Position numbers and translations under genes: made by a program. From Eulemur rufifrons (Eukaryota; Chordata; Mammalia; Primates; Lemuridae), in contig NC_091006.1 in the NCBI RefSeq assembly GCF_041146395.1, positions 11,042,001 through 11,106,000 on the forward strand: 64,000 nucleotides of DNA, in the 5' to 3' direction. Below the pieces are notes generated by a model that ran no database searches, was not told where the DNA came from, and worked only from the letters and a program-made list of their open reading frames with translations. Positions 21,961-34,795 of the stretch are shown here, piece by piece (within the stretch, counting starts at the first letter, position 1; each line of letters opens with the position of its first letter).

Positions 21961-22366
21961 GATGGAGTCAGGGTGGAGAGAACAGCGCCTGACACACAGT
22001 AAGTAGTTGCTCCAGAAATATTTCTTGAGGGTCTGAAATATGACAGATGGCACCACAAGGGGCTCCACCATAGGGGAACCCCTGGATCCCATCGGGCTCA
22101 GCCTGGATGAGCAACTTTATGTGAAAATGAGAAATGACTGAGCACTTTGAGGTAGATTACATGCTTATGATCAACATTTAAAAATGATATTGGGAGACAT
22201 GGAAGAAACTATGATTACTATACAAATTGATGAAGAAACATGAAAAGATCTATAAATCAATGACATGGGACATGGTGTTGTACTAGTTGCCCCTCCATTG
22301 ACAGAGCTGGAACAAGGAATTTATCCTGCATGGAAAATAGGAGACTTTGTACAATAGCCTCTTTAA

Positions 22367-22729
<363 letters not shown>

Positions 22730-22935
22730 TGCTTCATTCATTTTTAATCACAGTGCGGGCACTTATGAAATTCAGCCTAAGTTGGAGGTGCTGCTGTTCT
22801 GGTTGTTATCATTTGTGCTAGAACCAAGTGTATCCCTCAAGGTCCACAGTTGCTGGAGATGGGAGACATACTTCCAAGCATCAGAGTTTCCTTCTCAAAT
22901 CCAGCAGATCCAGGCAGGCTCAGCGAGTCGGGGGC

Positions 22936-22990
22936 ATTTCCGGTTACCTTCCTATTTCCGGTTTCCAGTTACCTTTCAGTTTCCGGTTAC
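22936..22990. promoter_or_regulatory. Cluster of three ETS-type cores in a short microrepeat
   Basis: ttccgg occurs at 22938-22943, 22956-22961 and 22981-22986, each in a related context (ttccggttacc, ttccggtttcc, ttccggttaca). Confidence 0.4.
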
Positions 22991-23704
22991 AGGAAACCCT
23001 AGCATAGGCCTTTCCAGAAAATTCCTCCCTCAGTGAAGAGCCACATACTGCAGCTCCGTGGGCCAGAGATGGTCCACAGACTAGTTTTCTTTGCACATAC
23101 AGTGGTTTAAATTTTTTTAATTTTAAAATTGGGAGATTTTGCTAAAATGGGAAGACCTAGAAATCCCTCGCCCTCCATTCCCAGTGGTCGGCAGTCAGCT
23201 GGAGCAGAGTCGTGGTGCCACTGCCATGGACAGGACTTGAGCTTCCTGGTTTCATCATAAGCAACAGTGTTTCAGCAGCTCCTGGCCTCTGTGACCGGCT
23301 GCTGGTTCTCTTTGCCCTGGCGGCACCCACTTCTCACTCTTGCTCTTCCAGCCCTTCCAACACCTTGGTAATAAATCTCCTGCATTAAATTCCCTCTGTT
23401 GGAAATACCTAGAGTAGCTTCTTCTGAGAAGCCGGGGCTCTAGGGATCTAAACTTCTGTGTGTGCATCTCTGTTCCAGACAGAGTATGGCTGGAGAAGGA
23501 GCAGGAGGAAGGGTGGTTATCATGACCATGCCACAACCAAAGAGGAATTCCGGAAAGACAGTACTTTTCTTCAACCCCTGCCCACTCAGGCTGATCTGGG
23601 CCAAAAACCTTTGTTCCAGGGTGTGTGGCGGGTGGGGGTGGAGGTGAGGTCTGTGTTGGGTTCTAGGCCAATGAACCTATGGGTGGAAGAAGAGGACTTA
23701 ACGT

Positions 23705-24065
23705 CTTAGTCTGGTCTGGCTGCTATAACCGGTTACCACAGACTGGGGGGCTTAGACAACAGACATTTATTTTCTCACACTGCTGGAAGTTGGGAACTCT
23801 AAGATCAAGGTACTGGCAGATTCCGTTCTCAGTGAGGCCCCTCTTCCTGACTTGCCTTTCTGCTGTGTGTCCACGTGGCCTGTCCTTGGTGTGTGCATGT
23901 GGACAGAGCAAGCTCTGGTCTCCCCTCCTCTTCTTATAAGGACACTAATCCCATTGTGGGGACCTCACCCTTATGACCTGATCCAAAACGCCTCACCTCC
24001 AAATACCATCACATTGGGGGTTAGAGCGTCAACATATGAATTTGAAGAGGACACAAACATTCAGC
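23705..24065 (-). repeat. MLT1-like LTR
   Basis: 'ggttaccacagactgggggg', 'cttcttataaggacactaat', 'cctcacccttatgacctgat' and 'aacatatgaatttgaagagg' are the reverse complement of MLT1. Confidence 0.7.
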
Positions 24066-24139
24066 AAGCAGAAAATGTTAATAGTGATCATTTTTATTTT
24101 TCAGTCCACTTTCTATGTGCCAGACAGTTGACATACATG

Positions 24140-24635
24140 ATCCTGATGTATGGTGTAAATTATCTATTTGTGTGTAACAAATCAGCCCAAGACTTAGCCA
24201 GGTAAAACAATAACTGTCACTTATTGTCTCTCACAGTGCCGGGGGTCAGGAATGCAGGAGCAGTTCAGCCAGGGGTTGCAGCTTGGGGTCTCTCATGAGT
24301 GTGCAGTCAGATGGTGGCTGGATCTAGGGTCATTTGGAAGCTTTCCTAACCTACATGCCTGGTGTCAGAGGCTCCTTGGTATGTCTTCTAATTCCATGGA
24401 GTCTCTCCAGCGTGGTGGCTCAAGCACCCAAGGCACAAATCCCAAGAGAGTGAGAGACCCAAACAGTGACTGAGTCTCCTTTTCTAACCTAGCCTCAGAA
24501 ATCACTCAGCATCTATTCATGGTACGCAAGTCAAGAGGGCCAGCTCGTATTCAAGAGAATGGAAAGAAGAACTGCCTTTTTATAAAAGGAGTGTGAAGAA
24601 TCTGTGGACATGTTTTAAAACCACCACAAGTTAGT
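24140..24635 (-). repeat. MLT1-like LTR, second subfamily
   Basis: 'tatttgtgtgtaacaaatca', 'gggtctctcatgagtgtgca' and 'gacatgttttaaaaccacca' fit a reverse-oriented MaLR LTR. Confidence 0.6.
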
Positions 24636-24785
24636 ATTATGTTGATGCCCATTTCACAGATGAGAAAACTGAGGCACAGAGAAGTTAAGTAACCTGTCCA
24701 ATGTCACACAGCTTGGAATTCGCACCCAAGCAGTCTGGCTCCAGATCCCACACTTCAAGTCAGCTTGTTAGATGACATCTCTGCC
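24635..24785 (-). repeat. MIR SINE
   Basis: 'cccatttcacagatgagaaa', 'actgaggcacagagaagtta' and 'aatgtcacacagcttggaat' are the reverse-complement MIR core. Confidence 0.8.
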
Positions 24786-24918
24786 TATGGCCACAGTGAG
24801 CACAGGTACACCAAGGAACTATGAGGACAGTGGGGTCCAACTGCATTAGTGTTTATAAGTTGTTGAAGGAAAATGCTAGATGTTTAGCCAGTCAAATTGA
24901 GTTCCCAGGGCCTGCTTA

Positions 24919-25615
24919 TTTGCCTGTGATACCAACCAAGGAAATTCAGAGCCAGCCCTTTAAATTCAAGCCTCCAACCATTAACAAAGGAAGTGTCAAA
25001 AAGTAATGGTAAAAATGGGGTTTTTTTTTATTTTTAAGGAAAAAAATAATTTTTTCTTGATTCCTTTTATGCCTGGGCAAAAAATAATTCTTAAAATGTA
25101 AGAAAGAGATGAAGATATTCTTTCTTCCTTGCAACTACACAGAGAGACATACTGTTTGCATAATAAAACTGTCTAAAGAATCTGCTCCAACACGGTAACT
25201 ACGTGAGGATATTCCCAAGAACACCCATCTTATTTTGTTGTGCAGTCAGGAGTCCTGAGTTCCTGTCACCAACCTGGTCTGTTCACTTAAGACTGTCCTT
25301 GGAAGGATAATTGGAACAAAAGAGTCTTGTGAGATTCTCTGAGAAATTGTTGCCAATTTTGAGCAAAATAACCTCTCGGAGAAGCCTGCAGTTCTGATTG
25401 GTTGTCTTTCTTGATCACTTGTTGCCATGGTGACGGCCATCATCTCTCTATTATTAAAAGGAAGAAATGCTTGCAGGTTTTCTTTCTTTAAAGCAGAAGA
25501 GAATCATTGGCACTTTTCTCCCACAGACATCATGGAAATAAAAGCTTATGACTCTGCTAGATTTCTTATTTTTAACAAAGACATGGAGAGTCCTGTCTCA
25601 TTTAAATGAACCAAA
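24919..25615. repeat. Dispersed duplicated module, copy 2, with X-box and inverted CCAAT
   Basis: Counterpart of 11457-12120 in the same orientation, 13.5 kb away. The X-box gttgccatggtgac is at 25421-25434 and ATTGG at 25397-25401. The block from cctggtctgttc (25273) to the X-box is 148 bases here and 152 in copy 1. A TATA-like A/T stretch follows. The copies differ by small indels and substitutions, so the duplication is old. Confidence 0.75.
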
Positions 25616-25889
25616 GCGCTCAGCCCCACACACCGTCAGATCCACATAAATGGTAGCGGTGGGCACTGCTTGGTGGTTGGCTGTCATCTTCAGCAAAGCG
25701 CCCGCTGATGGGAAGTGACAGAGCAGCACGGCGGGCCCTGCCTGGAGACCCCTCTCCCCTGCCTTCCCCTCTGGAGGGCTCGCCACCCGCTCCTAGCCAG
25801 GCTTGCAGTGAAAGACTGGGTAAGGACAGAGATCCTTAGATATTCTGCAGAGGGTGGGAGGGTGTCCCCTCCCGCTCTCAGCTCAAATT

Positions 25890-26100
25890 ATGGCCTCCTG
25901 GTGTGTGCCAGGCATTGCACTATGCCCTCTACACCCTCCAACCTCACTGCAACCTAAGGGCAGAATTATAACTGTCCTTCTTTCTACAGATACGGACTCC
26001 AAAATCAGAGAGGTTTAGTCTCCTGTCCAAGACCACACAGCCAGGACCTGGAGAAGCCATGAGTTATTTAAACCCAATTCTCTCTGACACCAGGCAAAGA
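25890..26100 (-). repeat. MIR SINE
   Basis: 'gccaggcattgcactatgcc', 'aaaatcagagaggtttagtc' and 'caagaccacacagccagg' give a reverse MIR. Confidence 0.65.
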
Positions 26101-26224
26101 ACATCAGTGTAGAAGGAATGTGGTGAGACTCAAAAGGCTTCTGATCCACCCTCAGGAGGGGCTACCCAGGACCCACTGGGTTTGTCAGCAACAGGCATTT
26201 AACACCCAACTATCTGGAAAATCA

Positions 26225-26480
26225 CAGCTGTAGTCATAGAGCTTTTAGTATGTGCTATGTTCTGGGCTAAGCGCTTTAGATACACAGTCCCACTAAATCC
26301 TCCTGCCAAATTTTGGAAGAAAAATTATTATTGTTCCCAATGCACAGAAGAGGAGACTGAGGTTCAGAGAGGCCCATTAAATTGCCCACGGTCATACAAC
26401 TGGGAAGTATTGAAACAATAGTTATGTACTCATGTTTGCCTGGCTGCAAAGCTTCTGTTCTTCTCCATTACGCTAATCAG
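26225..26480 (-). repeat. MIR SINE
   Basis: 'tgggctaagcgctttagata', 'gaggagactgaggttcagag' and 'cacggtcatacaactgg' give a near-complete reverse MIR. Confidence 0.8.
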
Positions 26481-26579
26481 AAAGAGAAACTGGCTTTGGA
26501 TACAAGCGTGGGCCAGACTCAGTGCAGAAAGTGCTTGCTGGGCCCCGGTAACAGCCCTGCCATGTTCTGATTAGTTGCT

Positions 26580-27540
26580 CCTTTTTTCGTTCTGGTTATC
26601 TGTGGCTGTATAACAAATCACCCCCAAGATCCAGCAATCCCACTACTGAGTATAAACCCGAAGGAAAGGAAATCAGTATGTTGAAGAGATATCTGTATTT
26701 CCATGTTCATTGCAGCATTATTCAAAAGAGTCAAGATATGGAATCAGCCTAAATGTCCCTGAATGGATGAATGAATAAAGAAAATGTGGTACTTGTATAC
26801 ACAATGGAATACTAGTCAGCCTTAAAAAGAAGGAAATCCTGTCATTTGCAACAACATGGACAAACCTAGAGGACATTATGTTAAGTGAAATAAGCCAGGC
26901 ACAGAAAAACAAATACTGCGTGATCTCACTCACATGGGGAGTGTAAAAAAGTTAAAATCATAGAAGTAGAGAGAAGGTGGTTACTGGGGCAAGGGGCAGT
27001 TGGGGAGATGTTGGTCAAAGGGTACAAATTTCATTTAGATAGGAGGAATATGTTCCAGAGATCTATTGTATAACTTGGTGAATACAGTTAATAACAATGT
27101 GTTGCATTCCTGAAAATTGCTAAGAGAATTTAAAAAAATCACCCCAAAACCTAGTGGCCTAGAACAATAATTATGTATTTTACTCACAAATTTGCAATTT
27201 GGAGAAGACTGGGTGGACCGTTCTTCTCTGCTCTGCATGGTGTTAACGGATAGCCTCAGCGTCTGCTTGCAAGAAGACAGCTGTTTTCTAGCTGTTTTCC
27301 GGGAGCTTAGCTGGAACTGAAGTCTTGGAATCTCCTTCCCTCTCCACCTGGGCCTATCCTCTAGCTGCTTGAGCTTCCTCATAGCATGGCAGCTGGATTT
27401 CAAGAGGGAGCTTCCTATGAGAACAACATTTTTATGACCTAGCTTTGGAAATCATATAGTGTCACGTCCACTTTTTTAGTGGAGGCAGTCACCAAGGCCC
27501 ACTCAGGCTAACAGGAAGAGGATATAGATTCCACTCCTTG
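26580..27540 (-). repeat. MLT1-like LTR split by an L1 insertion
   Basis: The LTR starts as 'gttatctgtggctgtataac' at 26595, is broken at 26625, and resumes at 27136 as aaatcaccccaaaacctagt. It continues through 'catagcatggcagctggatt' and 'tatgacctagctttggaaat'. Confidence 0.75.
26626..27135 (+). repeat. L1 3'-end insertion with target duplication
   Basis: 5'-truncated L1 covering the ORF2 end and 3' UTR (gatccagcaatcccactact, gaatggatgaatgaataaag, gacattatgttaagtgaaat, ending gaatttaaaaaaa). Both ends carry aaatcacccc (26615-26624 and 27136-27145), the duplicated target within the LTR. Confidence 0.9.
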
Positions 27541-27949
27541 ATTCTAGAAGAGTATGTAGAATAGGAGATATTATTGTGACCGTCTTTGGAAAATAAAATC
27601 TTTCATACTCTTAAAGGCAGAGTAGGGTACAGTGGAATCTCCCACTTGGTCCCTGCTTGCCCGCTCTCTGGGAAGAAGGGGAGTTTTACTACCAGGATGG
27701 GAGGCTGAAGACTCACCATAGTCTTGGCCTTGGAACGCTAAGAATCCAAGAAGCTAAGAATTATTTTGAAGACAAGAGTGTCTTTTGGAGAGAGGATGTC
27801 TTTTGGGGGATATTTAAGGATCCATGGGCTGGACCTGCCTTTTATTAAATGACTACCCAAAGATCTCCAGATACTCAGTGGATAATGCTGGAAGCAGAAT
27901 AGCATCAAGTGGAGATCCGAGCCACTGGGTCCAGGTGGGCCAGTGTCCC

Positions 27950-28080
27950 AATTCCAGCTATGCTACTATCTGTGTATTCCCCGTCCACTACAGCCTCAGT
28001 TTCCCCATTTATAAAATGGGGATCAAAAAAACGTCTAGTGGAGGTTAGGTGATGCCTGACGCACCAGGTGTATGAGTCAG
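27950..28080 (+). repeat. MIR SINE fragment
   Basis: 'cagcctcagtttccccattt' and 'ataaaatggggatc' mark the MIR core. Confidence 0.75.
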
Positions 28081-28289
28081 AGCAGAATTCAGGATGTGTA
28101 AACTGGAGCAACACCCAGTATTGGTGCTGCCGGCAGGAGCCGCAGGCCACCGTGGCTGGCACCTATGCGCATCAGTGCCATTGGGGCCCGCCCCTGTGGG
28201 GACACTCGCCGCTGCAACTGCATCACCCTGGCTGAATTCACGATCACTTATAAAAAGGCATAACTTTAATACACACCAGGCACCTGGAA

Positions 28290-29560
28290 AATGTAGCAAA
28301 TTAGATCCCATTCACAGTGTCATCAAAATTTTTTAAACATCTATGAATAAACCTACCCCAAAGTAGTAGGAGTCCTATGAGGAAACTTTAAACGAGGAAG
28401 TGCCAATTCTTTCCAAATGAATCCTTAAGGTTAAGATGATCATATTTAAATAATAAAAATATTTATAAAATACTTATCATAGCTATAGATCTTGCCAACC
28501 TGATCCTAAAGTACATATGGAAACAAATGTGAAAGACAGACAAGGCATTAAAAAAAAGTTGTTCAAAGAAGTAATCACAAGAGAAATCAGAAAATATTTA
28601 GGGATGATTGAAAATGAATACACAATATAGCAAAATTTATGGGATACCGCTAAAGTAGTGCTTTGGGGAGATTTATAGCTGTAAAATGTCTATATTAAAA
28701 GAGAAAAAGAGTCTCAAATCAATAACCTAAACTTCCATCTTAAGAAACTAGAAAAAGAGCAGGGCATGGCGGCATGTGCCTGTAGTCCCAGCTACTCGGA
28801 GGCTGAGGCAGGAGGATCGCTTGAGCCCAGGAGTTTGAGGTTGCTGTGAGCTAGGCTGACGCCACGGCACTCTAGCCTGGGCAACAGAGCAAGACTTTGT
28901 CTAAAAAAAAAAAAAGAAAAAGAAACTAGAAAAAGAAGAGCAAACTAAACCCAAATCAAGCAGAAGGCAGGAAATAATAAAGATTGGGTTGAAATAAATA
29001 AAACACAGAATAGAAGAATAAGAGAAATTCAACAAAAGCAAAGGTTGATTCTTTGAAAAGATCGACAAAATTGACAGATCTTTAACTAGACTGACCAAGA
29101 AAAAGAAGAGAAAAGACTGGAATTACTAAAATCAGGATTGAAAGAGGGGACATCACTACCAATCTTACAAAGATAAAAAGGATTATAAGAAAATATTATG
29201 AATAACTATATCACAACAAAATAGATGACCCAGGTAAAATGGGAAATTCCTAGAAAGACACAAACTAGCAAAACTGGCTGAAAAAACAGAAAATCGGAAT
29301 AAACCTATAATAAGTAAAGCGGTTACATTAGTAACCTTAAGTTTCCACAAAGAAAATCCACAATCAGATGGTTTATTTCAAAATAGCTAGAAGAGAATAT
29401 TTGAATGTTTCTAGCATAAAGAAAAGACAAATGCTTAAGGTGATGGATATAGCCCAATTACACTGATTTGATCTTTATAAATAAATAAATGTATTAAATT
29501 ATCTTATGTTCCCCCTAAATATGTACATCTGTAATGTGTCAAGAAAAAATAATTTTAAAA
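28290..29560 (+). repeat. Old L1, ORF2-region and 3' end remnants, plus strand
   Basis: Typical L1 ORF2 text in plus orientation ('tgggataccgctaaagtagt', 'ttgattctttgaaaagatcg', 'ttaactagactgaccaagaa') is followed by a 3' UTR piece ('aaggtgatggatatagccca', 'taaatatgtacatctgtaat'). No frame stays open. A monomeric Alu is inserted at 28759. Confidence 0.8.
28759..28919 (+). repeat. Single-arm strepsirrhine Alu with 17-bp target duplication
   Basis: Only the right arm is present (gcatgtgcctgtagtcccag to gcctgggcaacagagcaaga, then poly-A). It is flanked by aagaaactagaaaaaga at 28742-28758 and 28920-28936, so it inserted in this 5'-truncated form. Confidence 0.9.
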
Positions 29561-29562
29561 AA

Positions 29563-29660
29563 GGCCAGACATGGTGGCTTGCATGTGTAATCCCAGCACT
29601 TTGGGAGGCCCAGCTGGGAGGGTTGCTTAAGGCCAGGAGTTTGAGACCAGTTTGGATAAA
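29563..29660 (+). repeat. Truncated Alu left arm
   Basis: 'ggccagacatggtggcttgc' to 'gccaggagtttgagacc'; it breaks off at the join with the minus-strand L1. Confidence 0.7.
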
Positions 29661-30291
29661 CAACAAATTATTGTAAACTATATTTACTGCACTGATCTAT
29701 TGAACACCGGGTCTTATATCTTCTGTCTGACTGTATATTTGTGCCTATTAATCAAACCCTCTTCATCCCCCCTCCCTACTACCCCTCCCAGCCTCTGGTC
29801 ACCACCAATCTACTCTATCTTCATGAGCTCCACTATTTTAGCTCCCACATATGAATGAGAACATGTGATATTTGTCTTTCTGTACTTAGCTTATTCTATT
29901 TAATATAATGACCAGTTCTACCGTGTTGCTGCAAATGACAGAACTTCAGTCTTCTTTGTGGCTGAATAATATTCCATTGTGCATATGTACCACATTTTTT
30001 CTTTATCCATTCACCCATTGATGGGCACTTAGGTTGATTCCGTATTTTTGTCAATGGTGAGTAGTGCTGCAATAAACATGGGAGTGCAAGTATCTCTTCA
30101 ATAGATTGATTTCCTTTCTTTTAGATGTATACCCAGTAGTGAAATTGCTGGATCATATAGTAGTCCTACTTTTCTTTTTGCCATACTGTTTGCCATAGTA
30201 GCTGTACTAATTTACATTCCCACCAACAGTGTATGAGAGTTCTTTTTTCTCCACATCCTTGCCAGCATCCATTATTCCTTGTCTTTTTTCT

Positions 30292-30625
30292 TTTTTTTTT
30301 TTTTTGAGACAGAGTCTCACTCTGTTGCCCAGGCTAGAGTGAGTGCCGTGGCGTCAGCCTAGCTCACAGCAACCTCAAACTCCTGAGCTCAAGCGATCCT
30401 CCTGTCTCAGCCTCCCAAGTAGCTGGGACTACAGGCATGTGCCACCATGCCCGGCTAATTTTTTCTATATATATTTTTAGCTGTCTATATAATTTCTTTC
30501 TATTTTTAGTAGAGATGGGGTCTCGCTCTTGCTCAGGCTGGTCTCGAACTCCTGAGCTCAAACGATCCGCCCACCTCGGCCTCCCAGAGTGCTAGGATTA
30601 CAGGCGTGAGCCACCGCGCCCGGCC
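30292..30625 (-). repeat. Strepsirrhine Alu in L1, 10-bp target duplication
   Basis: A reverse full dimer flanked by tcttttttct at 30282-30291 and 30626-30635. Confidence 0.92.
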
Positions 30626-30755
30626 TCTTTTTTCTAAAAGCCATTTTAACTGGGGTGAGGTGATATCTCATTGTGGTTTTGATTTGCATTTCTCTGATGA
30701 TAAGTGATGCTGAGCATTTTTTCATATACCTGTTGGCCATTTGTATGTCTTTTTA

Positions 30756-31070
30756 TTTTTTAATTTTTTTTTTTCTGAGACAGAGTCTGGCTCTGTTGCC
30801 CAGGCTACAGTGCCGTGGTGTCAGCCTAGCTCACAGCAACCTCAAACTCCTGGGCTCAAGCGATCCTCCTGCCTCAGCCTCCGAGTAGCTGGGACTACAG
30901 GCATGTGCCACCATGCCCGGCTAATTTTTTCTATATATATTTTTAGTTGTCCAGATACTTTCTTTCTATTTTTAGTAGAGACAGGGTCTCACTCTTACTC
31001 AGGCTGGTCTCGAACTCCTGACCTTGAGCGATCCTCCCACATTGGACTCCCAGAGTGCTAGGATTACAGG
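30756..31070 (-). repeat. Strepsirrhine Alu in L1, 13-bp target duplication
   Basis: A reverse full dimer flanked by tgtatgtcttttt at 30742-30754 and 31071-31083. It lies 130 bases from the previous Alu in the same orientation. Confidence 0.92.
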
Positions 31071-31110
31071 TGTATGTCTTTTTTTGAGAAATGTCTATTA
31101 AGATCTTTTG

Positions 31111-31458
<348 letters not shown>

Positions 31459-31473
31459 ATCTTTTGGGCATTT

Positions 31474-31731
31474 TTAAATCAGATTATCTGGTTTTTTCCT
31501 ATTGAGTTGTTTGAACTCCTTATATATTTTGGTTATTAATCCCTTGTCAGATGGATAGTTGGCAAATATTTTCTCCCATTCTGTGGGTTCTCTTTTCACT
31601 TTGTTGATTTTTCCTTTGCTGTGCAGAGCTTTTTGGGTTAATGTAATCTCATGTGTCTGTTTTTGCTTTGGTTGCTTGTGCTTTTGAGGGCTTACACAAA
31701 AAAATCTTTTCCAGACCAATATCCAGGACAA
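31474..31731 (-). pseudogene. L1 ORF2 C-terminal remnant
   Basis: An 85-codon open piece whose residues [20 protein letters not shown] correspond to the C-terminal part of L1 ORF2. It is cut off from the reverse transcriptase part by stops. Confidence 0.8.
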
Positions 31732-32100
31732 TTTCCCCAGTGCCAGTGTTTTCTTCTAGTAGATGTAGACTTAAGTATTTAATCCATTTTTATTTGATTG
31801 TTGTATAGGTGAGAGATAGGTGTACAGTTTCATTCTTCTACATGTGGTCATCCAGTTTTCCCAGCCCCATTTATTGAAGAATCTGTCCTTTCCCCATTGT
31901 ACATTTTTGGTGTGTTTGTCAGAAAGGAGTTGGCTACATATGCATGGATTTATATCTGGACTCGCTATTCTGTCCCATTGGTCTATGTGTCTGTTTTTAT
32001 GCCAGTACCATGCTGATTTGGTTGCTATATCTTTGTAGTAAATTTTGAAGTCAGGTAATCTAATACTTTCAGCTTTATTCTTTTTGCTCAGGATTGCTTT

Positions 32101-32574
32101 TCAGGGTCTTTTGGGATTCCATATACATTTTCGGATAGTTTTTTTTTTTATTTCTGTGAAGAATGTCATTGGTATTTTGAAAGGAATTGTATTGAATCTA
32201 CAAATTGCTTTCAGTAGTATTGTCATTTTAACAATATTAATTCTTCCAATCCATGAGCATGGACTATCTTTCCAACTTTTTGTATCCTCTTCAATTTCTT
32301 TCATCAGAATTTTATAGTTTCCCTTGTCTAGATCTTTCACTTCTTTGGTTGAATTGATTCCTAGATATTTTATATTCTTTGTAGCTATTGTAAATGAGAT
32401 TGATTTCTTGACTTCATTTTCAGATTGTTCACTGTTGGAGTATATAAACGCTACTGATTTTGGTATGTTGATTTTGTATCCTATGACTTTACTGAATTTG
32501 TTTGTCAGTTCTACCAGTTTTTTGGTGGAGTCTTTAGATTTTTCTAAGTATAAAATTATGTCATCTGTGAACAA
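32101..32574 (-). pseudogene. L1 ORF2 reverse-transcriptase remnant
   Basis: 157 codons beginning [11 protein letters not shown]. The F-x-DD catalytic box is intact in sequence, followed by thumb-region text ([17 protein letters not shown]). The fragment lacks the upstream fingers and palm and cannot act alone. Confidence 0.85.
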
Positions 32575-33069
32575 GGTTAATTTGACTTCTTCTTTTCCAT
32601 ATTGGATGTCCTTTATTTCTTTCTCTTGCCTAATTTCTCTGGCTAGGACTTGTAGTATTATGTTGAATAAAAGTGGTGAAAGTGAGTGTCCTTGGAGGAA
32701 AGGTTTTCAACTATTCCTCATTCAGTACAGTGTTAGCTGTGGCTTTGTCCTATCTGGCCTTCATTGTTTTAAGCTGTGTTTCTTCTATACCCAGTTTATT
32801 GAGGGTTTTTATCATAAAAGGATATTGAATTTTATCAAATGCTTGTTCAGCATTTATTGAAAAAAATCATATGGTTTTTGTTATTGGTTCTATTAACATG
32901 ATGTATCACATTTATTGATTTGCATATGTTGAACCATCCTTGCATCCCTGGGATGAATCCCACTTGATCGTGGTGAGTGATCTTTTTAATGTCTTGTTGA
33001 ATTCAGTTTGCTAGTATTTTGTAGGGGATTTTTGCATCTATGTTTATTAATGAATTGGTCTGTAATTTT

Positions 33070-33104
<35 letters not shown>

Positions 33105-33361
33105 TCTTGTTTTGGTATCAGGTTAATGCTGGCCTAATAGAATGAGTTTGGAATTATTCCCTCCTACAAAAGAATTGAATCTCTTGAAGAGTATTCATTC
33201 TTCCTCAAGTAGAATTCATCAGGTCCTGAGCTTTTCTTTGATGGGAGATTTTTTTATTACAGCTTCTATCTTTCTACTCACTATTGATTTGTTGAGATTT
33301 TCTATTTCTTCACAGTTCAATCTTGGTAGGTTGTATGTGTCCAGGAATTTATCCATTTCTT

Positions 33362-33886
33362 CTAGGTTTTCCGATTTCTTGGTGTATAGTCATTATAATA
33401 GTTACTTTGTATTTCTGTGATCTCAGTTGTCAGTATGTCTCGTTTTTCATCTCTGATTTTATTTATTTGGGTCTTTTCTCTCTCTCTCTCTCTCTCTTTT
33501 TTTTTTTTAGTAAGTCTAGCTAAAGTTTTGTTGGTTTTGTTTATCTTTTCAAAAGACCAACTTTTCATTTTGTTGATCTTTTGTATTTTTTTAGTCTCAA
33601 ATTCATTTATTTCTGCTCCAATCTTTATTATTTCTTTCATTCTACTAATTTTGGCTTTGGTTTGTTCTTGCTTTTCTGGTTCCTTGAGGTGCATCATTGG
33701 GTTGCTTATTTGAAGTCTTTCTACTTTTATGATGTAGATGTTTATTGCTATAAAATTCCCTCTTTGTATTGCTTTTTCTGTATCCCATAGATTGTGGTAT
33801 GCTGTATTTCCATTTTGATTTGTTTGAAGAAATTTTTTAATTTCCTTCTTAAGTTTTTCATTGGCCCAATGGTTATTTGGGAGCAT
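33362..33886 (-). pseudogene. L1 ORF2 endonuclease-to-RT linker remnant
   Basis: 174 codons with EIKKFLQTNQNGNTAYHNLW and QINKIRDEKRDILTTEITEI, the conserved linker of L1 ORF2. A lysine/arginine/glutamate repeat in the middle is encoded by a (TC)n microsatellite near 33478-33500. Confidence 0.85.
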
Positions 33887-34039
33887 GTTATTTAATTTCC
33901 ATGTGTTTGCGTAGTTTTCAATGTTCCTCTTGTTATTGATTTCTTAGTTTTATTCCATTGTGGTCAGAAAAGATATTTGATATGATTTTGACTTTTTTTA
34001 ATTTGTTGAGACTTGTTTTGTGGCCCAGAGTATGTTATA

Positions 34040-34795
34040 TAGTGACCTTCTTTGTCTCTATTACCAAATCCACAAGGGGGGTTCAATGTTGCCTGCCACA
34101 CAGAAAGACAATTGCTGAGACAGTGAGAATTATTAAGGAGGAAAGGATTTATTTCCGTGAACATGTCAACAGGAAGGGGGAGGTATGAATTGCCTCAAAT
34201 CTGCCTCCCTGACCAACAGTGTCAGGGGGTTCTTCTGCAGGCTAAATGAATAATGCATGAGGGGTGTGAGCATTATTGTGTGTTTGGGGTGGAGTGGAGG
34301 ATATGCAAGCCAGTGAGAAATCATCCCATGATCATAAAATGGTGGATAAGTCCCTCTCAGGGTGGAGGTTTTAGTATTATAATGAGCTAAGTGTTAATAT
34401 TGGTTGTTCTTTCAGCCTTGAGTAAAGACTCAGTGGGTCTTTGGGCATGGTCTATAGTAGAGTATTGCTTGTCTTGTCTTCTCTGGACAAGTGGGTGGTA
34501 TGAGGCTTTGTAGGAGGTCCCGCCATTCCTGGGAAAGAAACTCAAAAGAGAATGCATCAGTACAACAGAAAGTTACAAAGTTCTGGTCAGCAAATTTTGC
34601 TAAAGAGTTCTCTATTTTCTGCCTAATTGAGACTGTAGCTGCTAAGTTACCAGGGCTGAGATAAATCTCACTGTCAAGGCCACTGAGAGCTGCCAGCCCC
34701 AGCCATAATGTGAACACTGAAAACTCATTTGAAATATGGAGGAACTAAAAACATTACTGAGAAAACACTTTCTTACTTATAGAACCAGTTACATT
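34040..34795 (-). repeat. LTR-like insertion inside the L1 endonuclease region
   Basis: L1 text stops near 34040 and resumes near 34795. The intervening 750 bases are not L1. Read on the minus strand they begin tgtaactggttctataag near 34795. They contain an AATAAA polyadenylation signal (ggaaataaatcc, near 34145-34156) followed by a gtctcagcaattgtctttc tail, as in a solitary retroviral LTR. The family is not recognised and the ends are approximate. Confidence 0.55.
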
